From NCBI RefSeq assembly GCF_000620785.1, contig NZ_JIAI01000009.1:124001-188000 (forward strand): a DNA stretch of 64,000 nt, written 5' to 3'. Shown here piece by piece: positions 32,498-40,179 of the stretch (the first letter of the stretch is position 1; each line of letters begins with the position of its first letter). This DNA is from Actinospineispora acaciae DSM 45401. Its GTDB lineage: Bacteria; Actinomycetota; Actinomycetes; Mycobacteriales; Pseudonocardiaceae. The notes below the pieces were generated by a model. The model made no database searches. It saw only the letters and a list, made by a program, of their open reading frames with translations, and had not been told where the DNA came from. The position numbers and the translations under genes are program-made.

Positions 32498-33723
32498 GGC
32501 GTCAACCTGGTCAGCGCCAGCGCGAGGACGGCGGTTGCCTCGATCACGGCGGCTTCCTCGACGGACTCGTCCGGGCTGTGCGCCATGGCCACCTCGCCGG
32601 GGCCGAAGACGGCGGTCGGGATGCCCTGGGCGCCGAAGAACGCCGCGTCCGAGCCGGCGGTGAAGCCGGCCAGCAGCTCGCTGCCGGTCCTGTCCCGTTG
32701 CGCCGTTCGTAGGGCCGTGATCAGCTCGTGGTCGGTCGGCGTCTCCCAGCCGGGCAGGGCGTGTTCCCAGTGCATGGTCGGCGGGTGTTCGCGCAGCCAG
32801 TCGTCGGTGGCCGCGAGATCGTCGAGCGCGCGTTCGACCTGGTGGCGCACGTCGTCGAGGGACTCTCCCGGGGCCACCCCGATCCGGCCGGACATGGTGG
32901 CGTGGTCGGGCACCGCCGCCCGCCAGGTGCCGGCACGGGCGGTGCCGATGGCGAACGGTATGGCCGTCGGCAGCTCGGCGAACAGCGGGTGGCGGTAGCC
33001 CTCGCCGCGTTCGCGCGCCAGGTCCGCCAGCGCCGCCCGCACCCGGATCAGCCGCTCGAAGGCGTCCACCCCGCGCCACGGCGCCGAGGTGTGCGCGGAG
33101 CGCCCGGTGACCTCGACGGTGAAGAACCGCAGCCCGGTGCTGACCGGCACGATCGCGCCGCCGGTCGGCTCCAGCACCACGGCCGCCGCCGGGTCGGGGA
33201 CCTCCAGCGCGGCGGCCCGGGTGCCGACGCCGGTGGTCTCCTCGGCGACCACGATCTGCACGGCCACGTCGAAGGGCAGCTCGACGCCCAGGTCCTGCAG
33301 CGCGGCCAGGGCGTAGAGGCCGGCGGCGATCCCGCCCTTCATGTCCACCGAGCCGCGCCCGTGCACCCGTCCGCCTTCGCGCACGCCCGAGAAGGGAGGC
33401 CGGGTCCAGGCGTGCTCGTCGCCGGGCGGGACCACGTCGACGTGGCCGTTGAGCACCACCGTGGGCAGGCCGCGCCGGCGCGGGTACCAGGCGACCAGGT
33501 TCTCCCGGTGCGCGGCCCTGGGCTCGTCGCCGGCCAGGCCGGTCGGCCGGATCGGCTGGCGGACCAGCTCCCAGCCGCGCGCGGTGATCCAGTCGGCGTA
33601 GCGGCCGGTGGCGCGGTCCTCCCAGCCGCTCTCGCTGGGGTCGCGGACGGTGGCGGCGAGCAGCTCCAGCAGGTCGGCGGCCAGCGCGTCGACGCGGGCG
33701 AGCACCGCTGGACCCTCGGGCAT
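32494..33723 (-). CDS. M20-family metallopeptidase/deacylase (ArgE/DapE/CPG2 type)
   Basis: A 409-residue zinc hydrolase. Metal and catalytic residues are visible: H94 and D96 in LNGHVDVVPPG, D127 in GRGSVDMKGG, and E161-E162 in VVAEETTGVG. A lid/dimerisation domain sits around ITAL-type TGRSAHTSAPWRGVDAFE. Family members remove N-acyl or N-carbamoyl groups or cleave peptides. The ATG at 33723 follows GGAGG; the longer open frame has no support. It is the first gene of the minus operon and faces the RidA operon across a 143-base promoter region. Confidence 0.93.
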   Translation of the reverse strand: MPEGPAVLARVDALAADLLELLAATVRDPSESGWEDRATGRYADWITARGWELVRQPIRPTGLAGDEPRAAHRENLVAWYPRRRGLPTVVLNGHVDVVPPGDEHAWTRPPFSGVREGGRVHGRGSVDMKGGIAAGLYALAALQDLGVELPFDVAVQIVVAEETTGVGTRAAALEVPDPAAAVVLEPTGGAIVPVSTGLRFFTVEVTGRSAHTSAPWRGVDAFERLIRVRAALADLARERGEGYRHPLFAELPTAIPFAIGTARAGTWRAAVPDHATMSGRIGVAPGESLDDVRHQVERALDDLAATDDWLREHPPTMHWEHALPGWETPTDHELITALRTAQRDRTGSELLAGFTAGSDAAFFGAQGIPTAVFGPGEVAMAHSPDESVEEAAVIEATAVLALALTRLTP

Positions 33724-33788
33724 GGTCGCCTCCTCGCGTTCGTGGTTGCGACACTGTGCGGCGCGCGCGGCCGCCCGCGACAGCAGAA

Positions 33789-33814
33789 TGAACCGGGCTT
33801 TCAACTATCTGAAA
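33789..33814 (+). promoter_or_regulatory. Candidate IclR operator in divergent promoter region
   Basis: Alternating half-sites TGAA (33789), TTTCA (33799-33803) and TGAAA (33810-33814) form two overlapping inverted repeats, one with 7-base and one with 6-base spacing. This AT-rich patch lies between the M20 and RidA starts, where an IclR protein would be expected to act on both arms. Confidence 0.4.
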
Positions 33815-33866
33815 TCTACGGTCTGGCGCCGGGGAGCGCCGGTCGCCGTCGTCGTAGCGTGCGGTC

Positions 33867-34280
33867 ATGTCGATACGTCGTTGGAATCCGGACGCCGTCG
33901 CGCCGCCGATCGGCCAGTACAGCCACCTCGCCGCCGCCCCCGCCGGCCACCGGGTGGTGTTCCTCTCCGGGCAGGTGGGCGCGCTGCCGGACGGCGAGCT
34001 GGCCGGGCCGGACGCGGAGTCGCAGACCCGGCAGGTGTTCGCCAACATCGCGGCGCTGCTGGAGTCCCTCGGCGCCGGGCCCGGGCACCTGCTCAAGCTG
34101 TTCACCATGGTCTCCGGCACCGAGCACCTGGCCGGCTGCCGGGCCGCGCGGGAGGAGGCGTTCGCGTCCTGGTTCCCCGGGCGCGACTGGCCGGCGCACT
34201 CGCTGGCCGTGGTCGCGGCGCTGGCCAGGCCGGACATCGTGGTGGAGATCGAGGCCGTGGCCGCGGTCCCGGACGCATGA
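33867..34280 (+). CDS. RidA/YjgF family enamine/imine deaminase
   Basis: A 137-residue protein with family segments VVFLSGQVGALPDGELAGPD, QTRQVFANIAALLESLGAGP and LAVVAALARPDIVVEIEAVA. RidA hydrolyses reactive enamines/imines released by PLP enzymes. The strictly conserved arginine of canonical RidA (usually R105 in an RxxV context) is not obvious; the matching position reads ARPDIVVEIEA, so it may bind the acid through this Arg. The stop overlaps the next gene (ATGA), pairing it with the PLP enzyme downstream. Confidence 0.9.
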   Translation: MSIRRWNPDAVAPPIGQYSHLAAAPAGHRVVFLSGQVGALPDGELAGPDAESQTRQVFANIAALLESLGAGPGHLLKLFTMVSGTEHLAGCRAAREEAFASWFPGRDWPAHSLAVVAALARPDIVVEIEAVAAVPDA

Positions 34281-35380
34281 CGCCCGAGCGGTTCCGCGCG
34301 CTGTTCCCGGCGTTGAAGGACACGGCGTGGCTGGACACCCCGGGCGCCCCGCCGGCCGCCGCCCCGGTCGCGGACGCGCTGCGCGCCACAGTGGACGCCT
34401 GGACCAGCGGCGAGTTCGACTGGCTGGACTGGGACGGGGCCGCCGCCTCGACGCGCGAGCCGTTTGCCCGGTTGACAGGGGCTGGGCCGGAGACAGGGCC
34501 GGAGACGGTGGCCACCATGGGCTCGCTGTCCGAGGCGGCCGCCACCGTCGCCCGGTCGCTGCCCCGGTGCCGGGTGGTGGTCCCCGCCGAGGAGTTCCGC
34601 AGCAACCTGTTCCCGTGGCTGGCGCACCACGACGTCACGCAGGTGCCGGCGCGCGCCGGCGTGACCCGGGTGGAGGACCTGGTGGCCGCGGTACGGACGG
34701 GCGCGGACCTGCTCGCCGTGAGCGAGGTGACCACCCGCGAAGGCCAGCGCCTCGACCTCGCGGCGCTGCGCGCGGCCACCGACGAGGTGGGCGCCCGGCT
34801 GTTCGTCAACCTGACCCAGTCGCTGGGCGCGCTGCGCTTCGACCCTGGCGTGCGGCCCGACTACCTGGCGGTGCACGGCTACAAGTGGCTGCTCTGCCCG
34901 CGCGGCGCCGCCTGGCTGGTGGCACGGCCCGACCGGGTGCCCGAGCTGGAACCGCTCGCGCCCAGCTGGAAGTCCACCGCCGCGCCGCACGGCTACTTCG
35001 GCGGCCCGATGCGGCTGGACAGCGTTGACACCTCGCCGGCCTGGTTCTCCTGGATCGGGGCGCGTGCCGCGCTGCGCCTGCTCGGCGACCTGGACCCGGT
35101 GGCCGTCGAACGGCACTGCCTGGGGCTGGCCGCGCGCTTCACCGAGCGTGCCCGCGATCTCGGGTTCTCCCGGGTCGGGGACGGCCCGCCCGCGCACATC
35201 GTCGTCCTCGCCGTCCGGGATGCCGACCGAGTGGCGGCGGCGCTGGCCGAGCGCCGGGTGCGGGCCACCGCGCTGGCGGGCCGGGTGCGGTTCGGTTTCC
35301 ATTACTTCAACGACGACGCCGACGTGGACCGGGCGATCGACGCTCTCTCCGTACGCTACCGTACGGGTGGTGTCAGGTAG
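34277..35380 (+). CDS. Class V aminotransferase-fold PLP enzyme
   Basis: A 367-residue fold-type I PLP enzyme. K203 in YLAVHGYKWLLCPRG is the expected Schiff-base lysine. The phosphate-site TMGSLSEAAATVARSL and the NLTQSLGALRFD segment before the lysine fit isopenicillin-N-epimerase/cysteine-desulfurase-like members. The first residues MTPERFRALFPALKDTAWLD then TPGAPP are typical. Reaction unknown: transamination, epimerisation and elimination are all possible. ATG overlaps the RidA stop, and the 3' end overlaps the following tetR by 11 bases. Confidence 0.88.
   Translation: MTPERFRALFPALKDTAWLDTPGAPPAAAPVADALRATVDAWTSGEFDWLDWDGAAASTREPFARLTGAGPETGPETVATMGSLSEAAATVARSLPRCRVVVPAEEFRSNLFPWLAHHDVTQVPARAGVTRVEDLVAAVRTGADLLAVSEVTTREGQRLDLAALRAATDEVGARLFVNLTQSLGALRFDPGVRPDYLAVHGYKWLLCPRGAAWLVARPDRVPELEPLAPSWKSTAAPHGYFGGPMRLDSVDTSPAWFSWIGARAALRLLGDLDPVAVERHCLGLAARFTERARDLGFSRVGDGPPAHIVVLAVRDADRVAAALAERRVRATALAGRVRFGFHYFNDDADVDRAIDALSVRYRTGGVR
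35349..35366 (+). promoter_or_regulatory. Inverted repeat just upstream of tetR
   Basis: CCGTAC, six bases, GTACGG: an 18-base palindrome inside the end of the PLP-enzyme gene, ending three bases before the tetR start. It could be the TetR operator or simply coding sequence; only the symmetry is certain. Confidence 0.35.
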
Positions 35381-35948
35381 ACGGCTCAACCGGGACGACT
35401 GGACGGCCGAGGCGTTGCGCGCGCTGCGCGGCGGCGGCCTCGCGGCGGTGGCCATCGAGCCCCTCGCGGCCCGGCTGGGTGCCACCAAGGGCAGCGGCTA
35501 CTGGCACTTCCGGGGCCGCGACGACCTGATCGCCGCCACCGTCGCGCGCTGGGAGGCCGAGCACACCGAGGCCGTGATCGCGCACGTGGAGAGCGAGGCC
35601 GCCGCCATCGACCGCCTCCGCGAGCTGCTGCGCGTGGTGCTCGGCCACGTCGGCCCGTTCACCGTGGAGCTGGCGCTGCTCGCCTCCGCGGACCACCCGC
35701 TGGTTGCGCCCACCCTGCGGCGGGTCACCCGGCGCCGGCTGGACTACCTCACCGCCCTGTTCACCGAGCTGGGCTTCGACCCGGCGCGCTCCCGCCGGCG
35801 CGCGATGCTGGCGTACACCACCTACCTCGGGCACGCCCAGCTCGCCCGCACCGACCCGGCCGCCGTCCCGGCCGGCGAGGAGGAGCGTCGGGCGTACCTG
35901 GAGTCCGTGCTGGCCGCCCTGCTCGCCCCGGACGGTCACCGTACGTAA
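35370..35948 (+). CDS. TetR-family transcriptional regulator
   Basis: A 192-residue regulator with helix-turn-helix VAIEPLAARLGATKGSGYWH followed by FRGRDDLIAATVARWE, an AcrR-type end of the DNA-binding domain. The C-terminal domain is Leu/Ala/Arg-rich. Starts at a GTG overlapping the upstream gene (35370, or 35367 one codon earlier). As third gene of the RidA operon it may control that arm, making a second regulator beside the IclR protein of the opposite arm. Confidence 0.87.
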   Translation: MSGRRLNRDDWTAEALRALRGGGLAAVAIEPLAARLGATKGSGYWHFRGRDDLIAATVARWEAEHTEAVIAHVESEAAAIDRLRELLRVVLGHVGPFTVELALLASADHPLVAPTLRRVTRRRLDYLTALFTELGFDPARSRRRAMLAYTTYLGHAQLARTDPAAVPAGEEERRAYLESVLAALLAPDGHRT

Positions 35949-36325
35949 CCAAGTGCCGTAGCGTTGGCCAAGCCGTGACCCCGAGATCGACACCAGCATT
36001 GTCCGAAGTGCGATATAACGACAGCGGTGTCGATATCGACGCTCGGTAGCCTCGTGCGGGTACCGAAACCGGTCACCCACCGTACCCAACGGCCGTTGTG
36101 GTCACGGACGGTACCCGGGTAGACACGTTCGGGAGCTGATCGGCTAGAAATGGCACGAGCCGACGGCGGCGGCGAGCGCGCTCGGCAACGGGTCGGCGCC
36201 GACCTCATCCTCTCGGGTGATCACGGCCGTCTCGTCCGGTCGAGCCTCCGCCGCCGACCCGGTGATCCGCGGCCCTCGGCGGTTGCGGTGAAATATCAGG
36301 ACCGACGGCGAGCCGAGGGGGTGTC
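35949..36325 (+). other. Gene-free region upstream of the antiporter, with nested inverted repeats
   Basis: No convincing gene is visible in these 377 bases. Symmetries include ATCGACACC (35987-35995) facing GGTGTCGAT (36026-36034), GTCGATATCGAC (36029-36040, perfect), and GGGTACCG near 36059 facing CGGTACCC near 36110. The lower-GC patch around 36010-36040 may hold a promoter. A structured leader controlling the cation antiporter is possible; I looked for a c-di-AMP (ydaO) consensus and did not find one. Confidence 0.5.
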
Positions 36326-37816
36326 ATGGACTACTCCCTCGAAGCGATGCTCGGCGTCGGTGCCGCCGTGGTCCTGGTCAGCGTGGTGGCGGTGCGCGCC
36401 TCGGTGCGGATCGGGCTGCCGTCGCTGATCCTCTACCTGGGCATCGGCGTGCTGCTCGGCGAGTCGGTGCTGGGCGTGCAGTTCTCGAACGCGCCGCTGA
36501 CCGAGTCGCTCGGGCTGGCCGCGCTGGTGCTGATCCTGACCGAGGGCGGGCTGACCACCCGGTGGACCCAGGTGCGCCCGGCGCTGTGGCAGGGGATCGC
36601 GCTGTCCACGGTGGCGGTCGCGGTGAGCATCGGGGTGACCGGCAGCGCGCTGCACCTGCTGCTCGGGCTGGAGTGGCGCACCGCGTTCCTGTGGGGGGCG
36701 GTGCTGTCCTCGACCGACGCGGCGGCGGTGTTCAGCGTGCTGCGCGGGGTGGGGGTGCGCAGGCGGCTGGCCGGGGCGCTGGAGCTGGAGTCCGGGCTCA
36801 ACGACGCCCCGGTGGTCATCGCGGTGCTGATGCTGGCCAGCCCCGAGCCGCTGACCTGGCTCAGCCCGGTGCTGGTGGTCTACGAGCTGCTCGTCGGCGC
36901 GGCGGTGGGGGCCGCGCTCGGGATCGCCGGCGGGTGGGCGCTGCGCCGCGCCGCGCTGCCGGCGACCGGGCTGTACCCGCTGGCCACGGTGGCGGTCTGC
37001 GTGCTCGGCTTCGCCGCCGGGCAGTCGCTGCACGCCTCCGGGCTGCTGGCCACCTACGTCGCCGCGCTGGTGCTGGGCAACTCGAACCTGCCGCACCGGG
37101 GCGGCGTGCTGTCCTTCGCCGAGGGCACCGGGTGGCTGGCCCAGATCGGGCTGTTCGTGCTGCTCGGGCTGTACGCCTCGCCCGGCGCGCTGGCCGGCGC
37201 GGTGATCCCGGCGCTGGTCGCGGGCGTGGTGCTGGTGGTGCTCGGGCGCCCGCTGTCGGTGCTGGTCGCGATGCTGCCGTTCCGGATGCCGTGGCGCGAG
37301 CAGGCGTTCCTGTCCTGGGCCGGGCTGCGCGGGGCGGTGCCGATCGTGCTGGCGCTGATCCCGCTCACCCACGCGCCGGAGAGCCCCACCAACCGGATGC
37401 TGGTCGACGTGGTGCTGGTGTTAGTGGTGTTGCTCACGTTGTTGCAGGGCACCACGCTGCCCGTCGTGGCCCGCCTGCTCGGGGTGGCCCGCTCCACCGA
37501 GCCCACCGAGATCCAGCTCGACGCCGCCCCGCTGGACCAGCTGTCCGCCGACCTGCTGCAGGTGCGGGTGCCGGTCGGCTCCAAGCTGCACGGCGTCTAC
37601 CTGCGCGAGCTGCGGCTGCCGCAGGGGGCGATGGTGAGTCTGGTGGTCCGCGACGGCGAGGGGTTCACCCCGACGCTGGAGACCCGGCTGCGGCAGCGTG
37701 ACCAGCTGCTGGTGGTCACCACCTCGACCGTGCGCGCCCGTGCCGAGCAGCGCATCCGTGCCGTCGACCGCGCCGGTCGGTTGGCCCGGTGGCGCGGTGA
37801 GTCCGGACGTTCATAG
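36326..37816 (+). CDS. Potassium/sodium-proton antiporter, CPA1 family with C-terminal RCK_C domain
   Basis: A 496-residue membrane protein. The exchanger domain has 12-13 helices with family motifs ILTEGGLTTRW, AVLSSTDAAAVFSVLRGVGV and LELESGLNDAPVVIAVLML, where the ND pair is ion-binding. FLSWAGLRGAVPIVLALIP is also characteristic. Residues ~400-480 (LQVRVPVGSKLHGVYLRELR, MVSLVVRDGEGF, RDQLLVVT) form an RCK_C/TrkA-C regulatory domain, the NhaP2/CvrA type. It exports K+ or Na+ in exchange for protons. ATG has GAGGGGG upstream and a long leader; lspA begins 11 bases after its stop. Confidence 0.92.
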   Translation: MDYSLEAMLGVGAAVVLVSVVAVRASVRIGLPSLILYLGIGVLLGESVLGVQFSNAPLTESLGLAALVLILTEGGLTTRWTQVRPALWQGIALSTVAVAVSIGVTGSALHLLLGLEWRTAFLWGAVLSSTDAAAVFSVLRGVGVRRRLAGALELESGLNDAPVVIAVLMLASPEPLTWLSPVLVVYELLVGAAVGAALGIAGGWALRRAALPATGLYPLATVAVCVLGFAAGQSLHASGLLATYVAALVLGNSNLPHRGGVLSFAEGTGWLAQIGLFVLLGLYASPGALAGAVIPALVAGVVLVVLGRPLSVLVAMLPFRMPWREQAFLSWAGLRGAVPIVLALIPLTHAPESPTNRMLVDVVLVLVVLLTLLQGTTLPVVARLLGVARSTEPTEIQLDAAPLDQLSADLLQVRVPVGSKLHGVYLRELRLPQGAMVSLVVRDGEGFTPTLETRLRQRDQLLVVTTSTVRARAEQRIRAVDRAGRLARWRGESGRS

Positions 37817-37827
37817 ACAATCGAGGG

Positions 37828-38415
37828 ATGACCGTCCCGTCCGAGCCGGACACCGACAAGGACACCGCCGTGCAGCCGACCCAGCCGACCCAGCCCCCGC
37901 GCCCGCGCCGGGTGTGGCTGCTGGCCACCGTCGCGCTGCTGGTGCTCGCGGTGGACCTGGTCACCAAGCTGCTCGCGGTGCGGGACCTGGAGGGCGCCTC
38001 GCCGTATCCGCTGCTGGACGGGCTGGTGTACCTGCAGCTGGTGCGCAACCCGGGCGCGGCGTTCGGCATGGCGACCGGGATGACCTGGCTGCTCACCCTG
38101 ATCGCGGTCGGCGTGGTGGTGGCCATCGTGCGGGTGGCGGCCCGGTTGCGGTCGCGGGGGTGGGCGGTCGCGCTGGGCCTGGTGCTCGGCGGCGCGCTGG
38201 GCAACCTGGTGGACCGGATGTTCCGGTTTCCCGGCCCGCTGCACGGCTGGGTGATCGACTTCATCTCGGTGTTCGCCCCGGACGGGCGGGTGTGGCCGGT
38301 GTTCAACGCGGCCGACTCGTCGATCTGCACCGGCGGCGCGCTGCTGGTGCTGCTGGCGCTGCTGGGCATGGAGCTGGACGGCACCCGGGTGCGCGGCGGG
38401 CGGCGTTCGAAGTGA
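37828..38415 (+). CDS. lspA: Lipoprotein signal peptidase (signal peptidase II)
   Basis: LspA removes signal peptides from prolipoproteins in the membrane. The 195-residue product has a ~25-residue Pro/Thr/Asp-rich cytoplasmic lead and four membrane helices. All conserved boxes are visible: VDLVTK, VRNPGAAFG, ALGNLVDR with one catalytic Asp, and VFNAADSSI with the other. Several lipoproteins in the window are its potential clients. The stop overlaps the start of the pseudouridine synthase gene (GTGA), the usual lspA-rluD pairing. Confidence 0.96.
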   Translation: MTVPSEPDTDKDTAVQPTQPTQPPRPRRVWLLATVALLVLAVDLVTKLLAVRDLEGASPYPLLDGLVYLQLVRNPGAAFGMATGMTWLLTLIAVGVVVAIVRVAARLRSRGWAVALGLVLGGALGNLVDRMFRFPGPLHGWVIDFISVFAPDGRVWPVFNAADSSICTGGALLVLLALLGMELDGTRVRGGRRSK

Positions 38416-39335
38416 GCAGGACCCTGCCGGTGCCGGACGGGCTGGACGGCATGCGGGTGGACGCCGGGCTGTCCCGGATGCTCGGGCTGTCCCGCACGGT
38501 GGTGGCCGGGCTCGCCGAGGACGGCCAGGTGCTCGCGGACGGGCGGGCGCTGGGCAAGTCCGACCGGCTGGTGGGCGGCAGCTGGCTGGAGGTGACGCTG
38601 CCGGCGCCCTCGTCGCCGACGTCCGAGGAGCCGGCCGAGGCGGTGGACGGGCTGAACCGGCTGTACGAGGACGACGACATCGTGGTGGTGGACAAGCCGG
38701 TCGGGGTGGCCGTGCACCCCAGCCCCGGCTGGACCGGGCCGACGGTGACCGCCGGGCTGGCCGCGCTCGGGGTACGGCTGTCCACCTCCGGGGCGGCCGA
38801 GCGGCAGGGCATCGTGCACCGGCTGGACGCGGGCACCACCGGGGTCATGGTCGTGGCGAAGTCTGAGCACGCCTACACCGCGCTGAAGGCCGCCTTCCGC
38901 AACCGTGAGGTGACCAAGCGTTACCACGCGGTCGTGCAGGGCCACCCGGACCCGAGCCGGGGCACCGTGGACGCCCCGATCGACAGGCACCCCAAGCACG
39001 ACTGGCGGTGGGCGGTGGTGGCCGGCGGCAAGCCCAGCGTGACGCACTACGACACGCTGGAGGCGTTCCCGGCGGCGTCCTTGCTGGATGTCGTGCTGGA
39101 GACCGGCCGCACCCACCAGATCCGGGTGCACATGTCCGCGCTGCGCCACCCCTGCGTGGGCGACCTGACCTACGGCGCCGACCCCGCGCTGGCCACCAGG
39201 CTGGGCCTGACCCGCCAGTGGCTGCACGCGCGCCAGCTCGCGTTCGCGCACCCCGCCGACGGCCGCACCGTCGAGTTCACCAGCCCGTACCCCGCCGACC
39301 TCCGCCACGCCCTCGACGCACTGGCCGACCCGTGA
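38412..39335 (+). CDS. rluD: RluA/RluD-family 23S rRNA pseudouridine synthase
   Basis: A 307-residue RNA-modifying enzyme. An N-terminal S4 RNA-binding domain (MRVDAGLSRMLGLSRTVVAG, residues ~13-60) precedes the catalytic domain with VVVDKPVGVAVHPSPG and HRLDAGTTGVMVVAK, the Asp in HRLD being catalytic. RTHQIRVHMSALRHP closes the active site. The exact uridines cannot be assigned, so the rluD symbol is by family. GTG start overlaps lspA. The gene ends ALADP-stop, with the stop in palindrome C. Confidence 0.93.
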   Translation: MSRTLPVPDGLDGMRVDAGLSRMLGLSRTVVAGLAEDGQVLADGRALGKSDRLVGGSWLEVTLPAPSSPTSEEPAEAVDGLNRLYEDDDIVVVDKPVGVAVHPSPGWTGPTVTAGLAALGVRLSTSGAAERQGIVHRLDAGTTGVMVVAKSEHAYTALKAAFRNREVTKRYHAVVQGHPDPSRGTVDAPIDRHPKHDWRWAVVAGGKPSVTHYDTLEAFPAASLLDVVLETGRTHQIRVHMSALRHPCVGDLTYGADPALATRLGLTRQWLHARQLAFAHPADGRTVEFTSPYPADLRHALDALADP

Positions 39336-39374
39336 GTGGTAAGCGTTGCCATAGCAACGCTAACCACTCACGGG
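39329..39374 (+). repeat. Stop-codon palindrome, copy C (end of the pseudouridine synthase gene)
   Basis: Twenty-base arms (CCCGTGAGTGGTAAGCGTTG and complement) with one mismatch around CCATAG. TGA at 39333-39335 in the left arm is the gene's stop, after a proline codon. A hypothetical gene starts right after the palindrome at 39380. Confidence 0.87.
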
Positions 39375-39379
39375 GTGGT

Positions 39380-40099
39380 GTGTGGGCGGCGTTGGCGTGT
39401 GTGGCGGTGGTGCTGGTCGCGGTGGCGTGGGTGGCCGGGAAGGAGTCGGTCGGCACCGGGGACGGGACGCCGGCGCGGTCGTGGGATGCGGAGCGGTTGG
39501 GGCCGGAGCAGGGGCAGCCGGTGGCGGCGTACCTGGCTGGGCTTCCGGCTCGGCTACCTGCTCAACAAGCGGCGGCGGTGCCCGCGTTGGTGCAGCTCGG
39601 CGAGCAGCGTGATATAGACGGCGCGGTGCGGCTGGTGGCCGGCAGCGGGGCAGAGCCGGTCACGGCGGTGCTGCGGGTGCCGCTGCCCCGGGTGCAGACG
39701 GCGCTGCGGTTCGAGCGGTTGCCGCCGGTGGACGCGGCCGACGCGGTGGCCGGGGAGCGGCGGCGGTTCGAGCTGGCCTGGGGTACGGCGGCGCGCGCCG
39801 CGGCGGAGTCGGCCGGCCGGCAGGAGGGCCGTCCGGGCGCCGTCGCCCGCTACGAGGCCGCCGCGCTCGGCGAGCGGCCACCGTGCGCGTGCCTGCTCGC
39901 CGTGCTGGTGGTCGGCGACCGGGCGGCGCTGACCGAGCTGGCCGCCCGGCCCGGGGTACGAGCGGTGGACGCCGCCCCGGTCGGCACGCCGGCGACGGGC
40001 GTGGCGCTCGCGCCGCTGCTGCCCGAACAGGCCGACGTGGCCGGGCCGGTCCCCGACGACGGCCCGGTGCCCGAGGCCCCCGGCGGAGCCGGCCGATAG
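39380..40099 (+). CDS. Membrane-anchored protein of unknown function
   Basis: I do not recognise this 239-residue protein. It opens with a signal-anchor-like helix (WAALACVAVVLVAVAWVAG) and the rest is predicted outside the cell. It has an Ala/Arg-rich helical middle (AAYLAGLPARLPAQQAAAVP) and a region with PCACLLAVLVVGDRAALTEL, containing a C-A-C pair. The GTG at 39380 lies five bases after palindrome C and has no clear ribosome site, so the true start is uncertain; the frame is open further upstream through the palindrome. It precedes the STAND-like gene by about 80 bases. Confidence 0.6.
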   Translation: MWAALACVAVVLVAVAWVAGKESVGTGDGTPARSWDAERLGPEQGQPVAAYLAGLPARLPAQQAAAVPALVQLGEQRDIDGAVRLVAGSGAEPVTAVLRVPLPRVQTALRFERLPPVDAADAVAGERRRFELAWGTAARAAAESAGRQEGRPGAVARYEAAALGERPPCACLLAVLVVGDRAALTELAARPGVRAVDAAPVGTPATGVALAPLLPEQADVAGPVPDDGPVPEAPGGAGR

Positions 40100-40179
40100 T
40101 TCGGCGAACGGCCGTGGTGAGCGCGCCGGGCGGAGTACTGTCCCGCGTGCAGCGGTGGCCCGGTGGGGGAGGGACGACG

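Noticed and set aside
35949..36325. c-di-AMP (ydaO) riboswitch before the antiporter
   Set aside because: The conserved core blocks of that riboswitch could not be found by eye; only unspecific inverted repeats are present.
36150..36428. 92-codon frame overlapping the antiporter start
   Set aside because: Arg-rich product without recognisable features; overlaps the well-supported antiporter gene in another frame.
39336..39617. Small frames at several loci starting MVSVA-x-ATLTTHG or MVSV-x-IATLTTHG on either strand
   Set aside because: They are translations of the stop-codon palindromes (copies B, C and D) reading into shadows of neighbouring genes, not a protein family.
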